Assembly (NCBI RefSeq): GCF_003231305.1 | Contig: NZ_QKVM01000061.1 | Location: 1 to 36,419, forward strand | Source of the DNA: Pseudomonas sichuanensis | GTDB lineage: Bacteria > Pseudomonadota > Gammaproteobacteria > Pseudomonadales > Pseudomonadaceae | Length of the DNA stretch: 36,419 bases | Direction: 5' to 3' | In this document: piece after piece, positions 9,939-17,921 of the stretch | Layout of the letters: each line of letters starts with the position of its first letter | Numbering within the stretch: position 1 is the first letter of the stretch | Translations under genes and position numbers: made by a program | The notes under the pieces: generated by a model | Told to the model about the DNA's origin: nothing | Database searches by the model: none | Seen by the model: only the letters and a program-made list of their open reading frames with translations

Positions 9939-11215
9939 GCCGCCCTGGCCAGCGCATGCCCCGGCCGACCTTGCGAGCGGCGCTGGGGCGTGGCCACCTG
10001 GGCATTGCCCTGCTCGCCGCCGGCCTGGCCGGGGTCCTGGTGACCCTGCTCGGGGTGGCCGCCTTGCGCGTCTATGCCAACCACAACCTGCATTTGATCG
10101 CCCGCTCCATCAACTACACCGTCGAAGCCGCCGTGGTGTTCGACGACAGCGCTGCGGCCAACGAGGCATTGGCGCTGATCGCCACGACCGAAGAGGTGGC
10201 CGAGGCCAAGGTCTTCAACAACGATGGCGAACTGCTCGCCCACTGGCAGCGCGATGACCGAACCCTGATGGCACGGCTGCAAAGCCAGGTGGCGCGGACC
10301 CTGCTGGAGCAGCCGATCAACCTGCCTGTGCAGCACATGGGCCAGAAGGTCGGGCATGTCGAACTGGTCGGCCAGGGCGGCAGCCTGTTGCGCTTCCTGC
10401 TCAGTGGCCTGGTCGGGATCCTGCTGTGCACGGTGCTCAGTGCGGTACTGGCGTTGTACCTGTCGCGCCGGCTGTTCGCCGACATCATCCGCCCGCTGCG
10501 CCACCTGGCCAGCGTGGCCCACGCCGCGCGCCGCGAACGCAGTTTCGACCGGCGTGTGCCGCAAGCCCAGATCGCCGAACTCAACGAACTGGGCAATGAC
10601 TTCAATGCCTTGCTCGACGAGTTGGAGGTCTGGCACAGCCACCTGCAAAGCGAAAACGAAACCCTCGCCCACCAGGCCAGCCACGACAGCCTCACCGGGT
10701 TGCCCAACCGTGCCTTCTTCGAGGGCCGCTTGAACCGCAGCCTGCGCAGTGCCGAGCGCCAGGACGAGCGCCTGGCCCTGCTGTTCCTCGACAGCGACCA
10801 TTTCAAGCAGATCAACGACAGCCTCGGCCATGCCGTGGGTGACGAAGTGCTGATCACCATCGCCAGCCGGGTGCGCGCGCAACTGCGTGAGCATGACCTG
10901 GTGGCGCGCCTGGGCGGCGACGAGTTCGCCGTGCTGCTGGCGCCGCTGCCGGCGCGTGAAGATGCCCAGCGCATCGCCGAGAAGATCATTGCCAGCATGC
11001 AGCTGCCGATCCTGCTGGAGGATGGCACCCGCATCACCAGCTCGCTCAGTGTCGGTATCGCCTATTACCCGGACGACGGCCACGACCCGGCCAGTCTGCT
11101 CAATGCCGCCGATGCGGCGATGTACCAGGCCAAGCGCAAGCGCCGTGGCCATTGGCAAGTGGCGCAGACGGAACGCTGCGCCACGGATGTAAAAAGCACA
11201 GGAGCTGAACCGTGA
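9935..11215 (+). CDS. yfiN: YfiN/TpbB-type membrane diguanylate cyclase
   Basis: This inner-membrane enzyme makes cyclic-di-GMP from two GTP. The 426-aa protein has a first membrane helix at about residues 22-46, a periplasmic sensor segment, a second helix at about 150-172, a HAMP-like linker and a GGDEF domain. The active-site loop is LGGDEF (326-331), preceded by an intact product-inhibition I-site R-E-H-D at 318-321. The family is controlled by YfiR in the periplasm and relieved by YfiB. The start overlaps yfiR by 4 nt and the stop overlaps yfiB by 4 nt, so the three are probably made together. All catalytic features are present. Confidence 0.93.
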   Translation: MSRPGQRMPRPTLRAALGRGHLGIALLAAGLAGVLVTLLGVAALRVYANHNLHLIARSINYTVEAAVVFDDSAAANEALALIATTEEVAEAKVFNNDGELLAHWQRDDRTLMARLQSQVARTLLEQPINLPVQHMGQKVGHVELVGQGGSLLRFLLSGLVGILLCTVLSAVLALYLSRRLFADIIRPLRHLASVAHAARRERSFDRRVPQAQIAELNELGNDFNALLDELEVWHSHLQSENETLAHQASHDSLTGLPNRAFFEGRLNRSLRSAERQDERLALLFLDSDHFKQINDSLGHAVGDEVLITIASRVRAQLREHDLVARLGGDEFAVLLAPLPAREDAQRIAEKIIASMQLPILLEDGTRITSSLSVGIAYYPDDGHDPASLLNAADAAMYQAKRKRRGHWQVAQTERCATDVKSTGAEP

Positions 11216-11712
11216 TCGACCGTTTGTTATCGCTGCGTTTGCCGTTGTTCGCCATGGCCCTGGCCCTGCTCGCCCTCGGCGGCTGCCAGAGCGTACCGCC
11301 CAAGGGCCTGACGCCCGAGCAGGTGGCCGTGCTCAAGCGCGAAGGCTTTGCCCCTATCGATGAGGGCTGGGCCTTCGACCTGTCCGGCAAGGTGCTGTTC
11401 GGCAGCGACCTGGACAGCCTCAACCGCCAGAGCGAAGAGATCGTCGAGCGCATCGGCAAGGCCCTGCTGTCGGTGGATATCCAGCGCGTGCGCATCGACG
11501 GCCACGCCGATGCCTCGGGCAAGGCCGCCTATAACCAGCAGCTGTCCGAACGCCGCGCCCAGAGCGTGGCCAAGGCGCTGGCCGGCATCGGCATGCAGCC
11601 GCAGAACATCCAGACCCGCGGCCTGGGCAGCAGCCAGCCGGTGGCCGACAACCGCACCAGCGCCGGGCGCATGGAGAACCGCCGGGTGTCGATTGTGGTG
11701 GCGTCGGACTGA
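11212..11712 (+). CDS. yfiB: YfiB-type outer-membrane lipoprotein with OmpA-like domain
   Basis: The 166-aa product starts with a lipoprotein signal ending in the lipobox L-G-G-C (residues 22-25); Gln at +2 predicts outer-membrane sorting. The rest is an OmpA/MotB peptidoglycan-binding domain, recognisable from IDGHADASG, LSERRAQSVAKAL and the terminal ENRRVSI segment. In the Yfi system this protein sequesters YfiR and so releases YfiN when the envelope is stressed. It is the last gene of the coupled yfiRNB operon; a REP sequence follows 16 bp after the stop. Confidence 0.9.
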   Translation: MIDRLLSLRLPLFAMALALLALGGCQSVPPKGLTPEQVAVLKREGFAPIDEGWAFDLSGKVLFGSDLDSLNRQSEEIVERIGKALLSVDIQRVRIDGHADASGKAAYNQQLSERRAQSVAKALAGIGMQPQNIQTRGLGSSQPVADNRTSAGRMENRRVSIVVASD

Positions 11713-11727
11713 ACGCTGCGTAGTACC

Positions 11728-11752
11728 ATCGCGGGGCAAGCCCGCTCCCACG
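11728..11752 (+). repeat. Single P. putida-type REP sequence
   Basis: The core GCGGGGCAAGCCCGC with flanking ATC and TCCCACG is the same unit that appears twice, inverted, at 29285-29379. It lies between yfiB and the displaced LysR 3' end, a usual extragenic position for REPs. Confidence 0.85.
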
Positions 11753-11767
11753 GGATAGCCCTCAAGT

Positions 11768-11906
11768 TCAACCTTGAGCGAACTTCATATCCCGCGTCTC
11801 CCCCATCAACAACGGCGCATTCGCCTCGGTCACCTCACGGATGTAATCCCACAACAGGGTGATCCGCTTGAGCTTGCGCAAATCCTCCCGGCAGTACATC
11901 CAGAAC
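11768..11906 (-). pseudogene. Displaced 3' end of the host lysR gene
   Basis: Read on the minus strand this encodes the last 45 or so residues of a LysR-type regulator, ending in MKFAQG and a TGA stop at 11768-11770. The same segment ends the complete regulator at 25662-26612, where the ending is MKFAEG. Similarity stops abruptly at 11906, where element-specific DNA begins. This is most simply the original chromosomal 3' end, separated from its gene when the island inserted. A small inverted repeat (CTCAAG/CTTGAG, 11761-11778) covers its stop codon. Confidence 0.88.
11778..11906 (+). repeat. attL-like direct repeat (left copy of lysR 3' end)
   Basis: 129 bp that align without gaps to 25672-25800, with 5 mismatches by eye (near the two ends of the MGETR-coding part and three near GGTGATCCGCTTGAG). 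Both copies end at CAGAAC, after which the sequences diverge completely. The crossover must lie within this block. Confidence 0.9.
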
Positions 11907-11954
11907 GACAAAGAGGGAAAGGGTTAACCCAATGATTACAAGGGCTTGACCACC

Positions 11955-13316
11955 ATGAACACTTTCCCACAGGAGCACCCTGTCACAAGTGCTGTCACAA
12001 ACCGCACGTTGCCATTGAGGCCAAATTGCCGGTTAGCGAGTCCTTACCATTACCGACGACACGGAATCTACTACCTGCGCCTTCGTGTGACGGGCAGCGC
12101 AAGTCGCACGGTGTCTGTCTCTCTCAAGACCACTGATCGCAGATGGGCAATGCAAGCATCTGGTCGTCTCATGGCATCGCTTCAATCGTTCCACCTGGAA
12201 CGCCCTGACGCCTCATGGCGCGATTTGAGGGAGCATCTGCTGACGCTGGTGAGTAGGACGCTTATATCTTCTGATGATGGCCACCCTCTATGCTACTGGG
12301 GGGAGTTATACCGCAGCGTTGCTGTTAGCCCCTCGTCGGTATTCGCACCGCATAGTGAGGTGAGGAATACGGCTACGGAGCTAGCGGCAACCCCTATGAC
12401 CTTCGATGTGCTCTCCCGGCTTTACATGGCTGATCGTGGCAAGGACCAAAAGCCCACGACTTTGAAGGAGACGATCCTGTGCCATAAGGTGATTGCTGAG
12501 AATCTGGATGGGTTGGATTTGAGGAACCACTCCAGGGCAGACCTTGTGGCACTCCGGGAGCGGTTGGCAGAAGGCCGGATGCCTTCGACAGTGAACAAAC
12601 TGATCGTGAAGCTTTCGGCTGTCTTTACCTGGGCCGTCGAGAACGGGCATCTGAGCAGGACCTACGACAAGAAGCTGAAGCTTACAAGAGGGGTTGAATC
12701 GACCCGTAAGGCTTTCTCCCAGCTCCAGGTGAGCAAGCTGATGGACTACGCAAACGGTCTTCCTGAGACCTCCTGGAAGCGATGGCTGCTCAGCTTGGGA
12801 ATCATCACTGGCGGGCGGCTGAAGGAGATATGCCAGTTGACTACGGGCGACGTTGTGACCACGGACTCTGGCCTTGTTGCAATTCACATCAACGAGACCG
12901 GTGAAGGCAAGTCAATCAAGAACAAGCAGAGTGAGCGGCTGGTGCCACTTACTGATGGTGCCTATGGGTTCGATCTGGCTGCTTTCCTAAGGTATGTCGA
13001 TGAGTCCCGCCGCAGTGGGAGCGAAGCCCTAGCCCAGATTGGTTACAGGCCGTCGGGTGAGTGGGTCAACCAAAACGCTATCCCTGCTGCCTTAGGAGAC
13101 TCCTACGAGCGTGGCTTGGTCTTCCACTCACTGCGGCATTCTCTGGCTTCGTTGATGCAGGCCAAAGGTGTTCCTACAACTCACGCTCAGGCTGTGATGG
13201 GGCACGCTTCTGGCACGATCACGTTTGACACATATGGATCCGGGGTGCCGACCGTGACCATCGCAAAGCTGCTCAGAGAGCTTTTCTATGCTCATTGCGC
13301 GATAGGGGTGGATTAG
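11955..13316 (+). CDS. Tyrosine recombinase (island integrase)
   Basis: This 453-aa protein is a phage-type integrase and probably drives insertion at the lysR 3' end. Catalytic residues are visible: R288 in GGRLKE, H391 and R394 in HSLRHS, H417 in GHASG and nucleophile Y427 in DTYGSG. A SAM-like core-binding segment (about residues 150-245, with PSTVNKLIVKLSAVFTWAVE) precedes the catalytic domain. An upstream TTG at 11946 is possible, but ATG 11955 is preferred. The start codons overlap the GTCACAA repeats that look like integrase arm sites. It lies 48 bp from the attL-like repeat and points into the island. Confidence 0.93.
   Translation: MNTFPQEHPVTSAVTNRTLPLRPNCRLASPYHYRRHGIYYLRLRVTGSASRTVSVSLKTTDRRWAMQASGRLMASLQSFHLERPDASWRDLREHLLTLVSRTLISSDDGHPLCYWGELYRSVAVSPSSVFAPHSEVRNTATELAATPMTFDVLSRLYMADRGKDQKPTTLKETILCHKVIAENLDGLDLRNHSRADLVALRERLAEGRMPSTVNKLIVKLSAVFTWAVENGHLSRTYDKKLKLTRGVESTRKAFSQLQVSKLMDYANGLPETSWKRWLLSLGIITGGRLKEICQLTTGDVVTTDSGLVAIHINETGEGKSIKNKQSERLVPLTDGAYGFDLAAFLRYVDESRRSGSEALAQIGYRPSGEWVNQNAIPAALGDSYERGLVFHSLRHSLASLMQAKGVPTTHAQAVMGHASGTITFDTYGSGVPTVTIAKLLRELFYAHCAIGVD
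11981..12000 (+). promoter_or_regulatory. Candidate left arm-type integrase sites
   Basis: Two tandem TGTCACAA motifs 11 bp apart (11981 and 11993) lie within the first codons of the integrase gene. The same arrangement recurs at the other end of the island (25572-25605). Repeats of this kind near both ends are typical of arm-type binding sites of tyrosine recombinases. Part of the likeness could come from shared integrase N-terminal coding. Confidence 0.5.
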
Positions 13317-13984
13317 GAGAGGTAGGAGTTACGGGAATAGTAGCGGTTATCCAGTAGGCGGGTGAGGGCATCTCATCACAAGAGAGGCTGTGGATAAGTC
13401 AATCGGAGGATACTCGTTCTTCACCGTCATAGAGCTGGATAAATACACAGATCGGTCTGCTTTGGTCATTCAGGGGCCCTCAATAGGCCCTAAAAACGAT
13501 AAGAAGCGGAGGTCCTTGGTAATGGGGTGATTGTGCTTTCCTGTGCTTAAATCGAGCTGTAGGAGGTCGGCTTGAATTTTTTTTCTGTTAGCTGGACGAA
13601 CGGCTTCCGTTAGCGGAACGCCGCGTAAGCCAAGGGCTGCGGGGCTTTGCGCCCAGTTAAGGCACATGTTATCCACAGGTTAATAACAGGTGCTAATGGC
13701 TCAGAGCTATTGATTGTGGAAAAAGATGCCGCTATGGTGGCAGCACAAACGCAAAAACCCCCAATTAAGGGGGTTCTGCTGAAGAATGCTTGCAGGTAGC
13801 CACGATACGTTTGGCGACAGAAACGTGACTACCCGCACCCTCCGACGCATACGTTTGTAGACGCTTACATCGAGAGAAGGACGCCATTTAGCCAACTGCT
13901 GACCTAGCCGTCAACAGGTAACTGATTGGTGGTCGCCTCTGGATGCTTGCGAACCACTCTCGCATTCACAAAGGTAAGACCATC
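13317..13984. other. Non-coding stretch with two consensus DnaA boxes
   Basis: I see no convincing gene here. Two perfect DnaA boxes (TTATCCACA) occur in opposite orientation, at 13389-13397 (on the minus strand) and 13669-13677 (plus strand), with a T-rich run near 13576-13585 between them. A minus-strand terminator lies at 13756-13775. The stretch could hold an origin of replication for an excised form; this is inference. An open frame of 62 codons on the minus strand (13707-13895) runs through the terminator and is not credited. Confidence 0.4.
13756..13775 (-). terminator. Rho-independent terminator, minus strand
   Basis: Stem AACCCCC/GGGGGTT with a 6-nt loop. On the minus strand the stem is followed by a run of T (TTTTTGCG). 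No gene that clearly ends here was identified, so it may close a small RNA or an unrecognised short transcript starting near 13800-13900. Confidence 0.65.
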
Positions 13985-14092
13985 ATGACCATTAGTGCCA
14001 GCTCCAAGTGTGTGCTTGTGCATCGCTACCGCCGCTTCCGCTTCGGAAGGTGGGAGGACGTATGTCAGCACCTCAGATCGCTACCTCGCTGA
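13985..14092 (+). CDS. Possible 35-residue basic peptide
   Basis: ATG 13985 opens 35 codons with a weak AAGGTAAG ribosome site upstream. The peptide has an arginine/aromatic-rich centre (HRYRRFRFGRWE) and ends LRSLPR. The composition looks non-random and it precedes a terminator-like hairpin at 14106-14129, but I do not recognise the family and cannot exclude chance. Confidence 0.4.
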   Translation: MTISASSKCVLVHRYRRFRFGRWEDVCQHLRSLPR

Positions 14093-14105
14093 CCTAGCTC
14101 TGTTG

Positions 14106-14129
14106 AACCGCTCAAGCAATTGGGCGGTT
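14106..14129 (+). terminator. Hairpin with GCAA tetraloop
   Basis: A 10-bp stem (AACCGCTCAA/TTGGGCGGTT, one G-T pair) closes a GCAA loop. Only a short T-rich tail follows, so it could be a weak terminator of the small upstream frame or an RNA structure in the leader of the next gene, 40 bp away. Confidence 0.45.
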
Positions 14130-14168
14130 TAGACACCGCTTTGCTAAATCACCTTGGAGAGTTGACAT

Positions 14169-14438
14169 ATGGCTACATTTCTCATTGGCTATGACTTAAA
14201 CAAGCCCGCTCAGAATTACGGTGAACTCATCGAGGCCATCAAAAGGGTGGGGATGTGGTGGCACCACCTTGATTCGACTTGGATTGTTAAGTCTGATAGT
14301 ACCTGCGTTGCGATTCGGGACTACCTACTGCCCTACATTGACAAAAATGATGAACTATTGGTGGTCAAATTGACAGGCGGTGGTGCTTGGAGCGGGTTTA
14401 ATAAGGCTGGTTCCGACTGGCTTAAGAATAATCTCTAG
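14169..14438 (+). CDS. Small SinR/Cas2-like protein
   Basis: The 89-aa protein begins ATFLIGYDLNKP, has WWHHLDSTWIVKS in the middle and LLVVKLTGGGAWSGF near the end. This pattern matches the family that databases name SinR family protein, which I understand to share the ferredoxin-like fold of Cas2 and VapD (small nucleases or toxins). The first strand ends in Y-D, as in Cas2. No CRISPR array or cas1 lies nearby, so it is a solitary homolog. A ribosome site (TTGGAGAG) sits 7 bp before the ATG. Function is unknown; a nuclease or toxin role is only an inference. Confidence 0.65.
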   Translation: MATFLIGYDLNKPAQNYGELIEAIKRVGMWWHHLDSTWIVKSDSTCVAIRDYLLPYIDKNDELLVVKLTGGGAWSGFNKAGSDWLKNNL

Positions 14439-14459
14439 CGGCGTCTGGTTGCTTATAGG

Positions 14460-14483
14460 GCGTCCGTTTACCTAAACGGACGC
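14460..14483. terminator. Perfect 10-bp hairpin after the SinR-like gene
   Basis: GCGTCCGTTT and AAACGGACGC flank a 4-nt loop, 22 bp after the SinR-like stop and 17 bp after the end of the convergent minus-strand gene. There is no clear T-run on either side, so termination is likely but not certain. Confidence 0.5.
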
Positions 14484-14500
14484 TACTGCTAGACAAGCGG

Positions 14501-14707
14501 CTACTTCCGTAGGCAATCAATCGTTGAAGCGATAGCATCAGCGTTAGTGTCGAGAGCCTGCAAAGCCACTATCACATTGTCGTGGACGTTAACGGAGCCA
14601 CGCTGGCGTATCCAGGTGCTCAGTTCCTCGATAGCAGCTCGCAGGGCTGTCTGGTTCATGAGCAGCAGCTCAAGGGCATCAGCGGTTGCAGCGGCCTTGT
14701 CGTCCAT
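14501..14707 (-). CDS. Hypothetical 68-aa protein
   Basis: The product is acidic and predicted helical (DALELLLMNQTALRAAIEEL, then ALQALDTNADAIASTIDCL). A good ribosome site (AAGGAAAT) lies before the ATG. I remember similar short proteins in Pseudomonas islands near recombinase genes but know no function. It lies downstream of the serine resolvase on the same strand, with 363 bp between. Confidence 0.6.
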   Translation of the reverse strand: MDDKAAATADALELLLMNQTALRAAIEELSTWIRQRGSVNVHDNVIVALQALDTNADAIASTIDCLRK

Positions 14708-15070
14708 ATCAGGGATTTCCTTATCCTAGCGGTGATGCACGGTTTTGGGAGCCTACAGGACGTTAAGACTAGCTGGCAGGGAAGACGTTTTTCCAGCGGC
14801 CATTTTCCTAATTTTTTTTCCGGCACCCTGTTCGAAAAACGTCCTACGATTCCTGGCCAGAAATATCTGAGAGAGGGATTTTGAGGTGTCGCACTGTGAC
14901 AGCTTAGAATTGGCCAATCGGTTGAAAAGTTGGCCATATGGCAAGCGGTGCTTAATGCCCTACGCCGGCTCCGTAGAGCGCCATGCAGGCGATGTGAAAA
15001 TATCTATGGGGTGGAAGCAGGTCGCCTTGGAGCGTCGCCAAAATCGCTTGCTGTGAGGTTGCAGAGATAT
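14708..15070. other. Gap with no recognised gene
   Basis: Between the 68-aa gene and the end of the resolvase gene. Several short open frames occur on both strands without ribosome sites or familiar sequence. It contains a T-run near 14811-14819. I see nothing else. Confidence 0.5.
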
Positions 15071-15781
15071 TCAGCCGTTAGTGTCGAACGACAACTGAAG
15101 GCGAGTCATCAGGCGGGATACAGTCATAGGTTGAAATGCACCGCCCCGTGCTGTGGTCACGCCTTTTGAGTTGAGGCACTGGGCAATAGCAGCAAACGAA
15201 GTGCAGCCATCGTACAAGCACGCTTTGATGTGGTGAGCGATTGCATCAGCCCGACTATCTGCATTCACCTGCTTAGCCTTTACAGCGGCGCCGTTGCCCA
15301 CTGCCCACGCCTTCGCGCGGCCAGCGTCACGACGGGCTATTTTTTGCTGAGCTTCAGCATCACCACTGGCGGCGAGCTTCTTCAGTTCGGCCAGGCCAGC
15401 CTTTGTACGGGCGCGGATTTTCAGCAGCTCTTCTTCAGCGAGTAGTGATTTGATGTTCCGCAGCAGGCCGCTGCTATGAACGTCCTCTGCCTCGATGAAG
15501 GTGTATTTCTTCTGTAAGGTTACGAAGTGTGCGTGATCCCGTGTGAGGCGGTCGATCCGATGCACGACAATTGGGCAATTCAGGCCTTTCGCCATTGCGA
15601 GTGCGAGGCGACACTGTGGGCGGTCTTGAGGGTCAATGGCACCTGATACACCCTCATCAGTGAACTGAGCGACAATCTCCCACCCGTGCGTCTCGGCTGC
15701 GATCTTGATGGCGGCGAACTGACCGCCTACCGACAAGCACTGATCGTCTGTACTCATCCTTGCGTAAGCCACTACCTGCAT
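15071..15781 (-). CDS. Serine recombinase, resolvase family
   Basis: The 236-aa protein starts with MQVVAYARMST, placing the catalytic serine at S10 and the partner arginine at R8. DEGVSGAIDPQDRP and HRIDRLTRD are the other conserved resolvase segments. A helical stretch of charged residues leads to a C-terminal part (FAAIAQCLNSKGVTTARGG, then MTVSRLMTRL) that looks like the small HTH of resolvases. It may resolve dimers or catalyse inversion within the island; the target site is unknown. Length and motifs look intact. Confidence 0.88.
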   Translation of the reverse strand: MQVVAYARMSTDDQCLSVGGQFAAIKIAAETHGWEIVAQFTDEGVSGAIDPQDRPQCRLALAMAKGLNCPIVVHRIDRLTRDHAHFVTLQKKYTFIEAEDVHSSGLLRNIKSLLAEEELLKIRARTKAGLAELKKLAASGDAEAQQKIARRDAGRAKAWAVGNGAAVKAKQVNADSRADAIAHHIKACLYDGCTSFAAIAQCLNSKGVTTARGGAFQPMTVSRLMTRLQLSFDTNG

Positions 15782-16378
15782 CGCTTCCTCGGCTCATCAT
15801 GCGGTGTGTGCCGATTTTAACATATTGCTGATGACCGTCTACGAAATGTTAAGGCAATGTTCGTGCACTCGGTTGCGAACCTTCGGCTTCGTGGGGCTTC
15901 TGGTTTGCACTCTGGTGCCATGGATCAATTAGGGCCTCAGCGTATGACTATCCCCGATAGCTTTGCGAGAGGGTTGTGTGATGGGCTGTCGTGCTTCCAG
16001 AGCTGTCTACTCCTTTGATAGTCGGCAAGCCTTCGTCCGCAGCGTTGCTGATTCATCATAGGCTGGCCTCAACCAGCGCCAGTTATGCCCAGATAACCCG
16101 GTGCTAGGTCAGTCATGCGGTCTGGGTTGATCAGATGAGCCTCTAAGGAGGGCTCATCCGTATATAAACCATATATTTTGAATGGTTAATCGTTCAAGGG
16201 GCTTCAGCTTAGCTCCACCTGGCTCAATCCGAGTATTTTCGGGTGGCTAGGGTTTAGGTGGCCGGCAGTGGGGTGCTTGCCGAGTTGGGCGACGAATAGA
16301 TAGCCAATAGATAATGTAATGGCGTTGTGGCGAATGACTGGTATCGACCCATAGCGGCCCTTCGCAAAGGACCGCAAT
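15782..16378. other. Gap with no recognised gene
   Basis: This upstream region of the resolvase should hold its promoter and perhaps its recombination site, but I see no clear repeats. One hairpin (GATGAGCC/GGCTCATC, 16134-16158) is followed by an A+T-rich stretch. The minus-strand frame at 16204-16443 has no support. Confidence 0.45.
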
Positions 16379-16986
16379 CGGCAAAAGCTTCTAGTCACGA
16401 ACGCTGCCTTCGACCCAGCGCAATCCTTCATCACGTTCGACAACAGCTGACACTGATCGGTGAATTCCGTAACGCCTGCGTCAGCGCACCGCTGTACCCA
16501 GACCGGCTGGATACCGCAAAAACCTGTTAGCTACTAACGGAACTCGAGGGCAGTTTACGGCTATCCGTTAAAAGCGAAGAGCCAGAAGCACCAGACCTAT
16601 CAGCGCTTGATATAGACCATATTTTGCCGCGCAGTTGGCACATCCCACTGGCCGCAGAAAGATGATAGCGTGGCAGCCGACAGCGACGAGTCGGATATCG
16701 AAGTGATTGTGCGCTCTTGCGGCACATTGACGCCCTGGCAGCTCCTGATTCGTGAGCGGCATGAGAGCATCCCAATGCTAGGCAACTTGACACTGCTGAA
16801 CCTCAGCGTCAATAGGACGGCGCAACACTGCGATTTCGCGGCGAAACGCGACAAGCTGATGCCAATGCTAGCCTTGGCCTCTATGTCCCACTGATTGCCA
16901 CCTCTGCGCGGGACGAAGCCGCGATTCCAGCCAAAGCCCATGCCCTCGCCAACATAGCACTGACGATCTGTCCCAAAAACGAATGA
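16379..16986 (+). pseudogene. Decayed DUF1524 (GmrSD-type) endonuclease C-terminus
   Basis: Successive frames together read like the C-terminal DUF1524 domain found in GmrSD-type DUF262/DUF1524 nucleases: AAFDPAQSFITF, then after a shift QQLTLIGEFRN...PLYPDRLDTAKT, an in-frame TAG at 16528-16530, then DIDHILPRSW (16609-16638, the conserved histidine motif), another shift, IPMLGNLTLLNLSVNR and DFAAKRDKL, and a last shift to PLIATSARDEAAIPAKAHAL ending at 16986. At least three frameshifts and one stop make it non-functional. No N-terminal DUF262 part is visible in the window. It is the relic of a type IV-like restriction enzyme. Confidence 0.72.
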
Positions 16987-17015
16987 TGCCCTCCCACTAA
17001 GCACAGCAGGTAGGT

Positions 17016-17921
17016 CTATTCACGCTCCAGACTACGAGCATCTGCGGTGACCGCCTCCACAACCCTCGCCAGCTCCCGCACCAGGTCAGGCTCGAAACGC
17101 TCCAGGTAAGCTGCGATAGTCTGATTGCGCAGCATGCGAGACACATAGCCCTTGGCAACCACGAGTACCAGCATGGTTTCGCCGAGGGTGTCCTCGACCA
17201 ACCGGTAATCGTGGTAGAGTTTTTCCATCTCCCGCTCCATGCGTGCAATGTCTTCAGCAGTCACGCCCTCACTGACTTTCTTTGCCTCAACCAGCTGATC
17301 AGGACGCGTTGCGGCCAATACCATTTCGGCGTAGCGACCAGTAAAGCAGTTGGCCGAAATCATCATCTCGACTAGTTCTATCTGGCGCATCGGCTTCATC
17401 TTACGCAGCACGCGAAAGACCGCCTGACTGACCATTCGCGTTTTCAGCATCTCAGCGACTTCCGGCGCAATCCCCCGCAGCAAATGCTGGCGCTCGCGGA
17501 TGCGTCCAACGTTGACGCTCAAGACTTCGGCAATCCGCTCGGCGGTCGTTCCTTTGCGAATCGCCTCCAAAATCATCTTGTGCTCTTGAATCGGGGTAAG
17601 TCGGTTGACCTGCCGGTTGTAGGTAAAACCTTCGTCATCTGTCGCCAACAGGCACAACGCGTCTTCCGCCCCCAACTGTGCGAGCGCAGCTAGCCGCAAA
17701 TGACCATCCAACAGTAGATAACGGGGCTCCCCTCCCGTCCCGTGAACTGGCTCGGGATGCACCGCGAGCGGCTCGACCACGCCCAACTCACGGATGGAGG
17801 CCAAAATCGCTGCGTATCTGACGGACGTCAGCATATCGTGGGTGACTTGGCGAGAGGGCAAGATCAGCGGTAAGCGGACGGTAATCAAATCGGGCTCAAA
17901 GGCACGCTTGACGACAGTCAT
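17016..17921 (-). CDS. ParB/RepB-like protein (RepB C-terminal type)
   Basis: The 301-aa protein has a ParB-like N-terminal part (LGVVEPLAVHP, then LLLDGHLRLAALAQLG at about residues 70-85) and an HTH region (LTPIQEHKMILEAIRKGTTAERIAEVLSV, about 105-135), followed by a long helical C-terminal half of the kind annotated as plasmid partitioning RepB C-terminal domain. Its ATG overlaps the stop of the preceding ParB-like gene by 4 nt, so it is translated from the same operon. No ParA ATPase is present. It may bind specific DNA or act as a cofactor of the recombinase; both are inference. Confidence 0.78.
   Translation of the reverse strand: MTVVKRAFEPDLITVRLPLILPSRQVTHDMLTSVRYAAILASIRELGVVEPLAVHPEPVHGTGGEPRYLLLDGHLRLAALAQLGAEDALCLLATDDEGFTYNRQVNRLTPIQEHKMILEAIRKGTTAERIAEVLSVNVGRIRERQHLLRGIAPEVAEMLKTRMVSQAVFRVLRKMKPMRQIELVEMMISANCFTGRYAEMVLAATRPDQLVEAKKVSEGVTAEDIARMEREMEKLYHDYRLVEDTLGETMLVLVVAKGYVSRMLRNQTIAAYLERFEPDLVRELARVVEAVTADARSLERE

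Noticed and set aside
13707..13895. 62-codon minus-strand frame
   Set aside because: It runs through a strong terminator on the same strand and has no recognisable sequence.
14169..14483. Cas2-like protein as a sign of a CRISPR-Cas locus
   Set aside because: No repeat-spacer array, cas1 or effector gene exists in the window.
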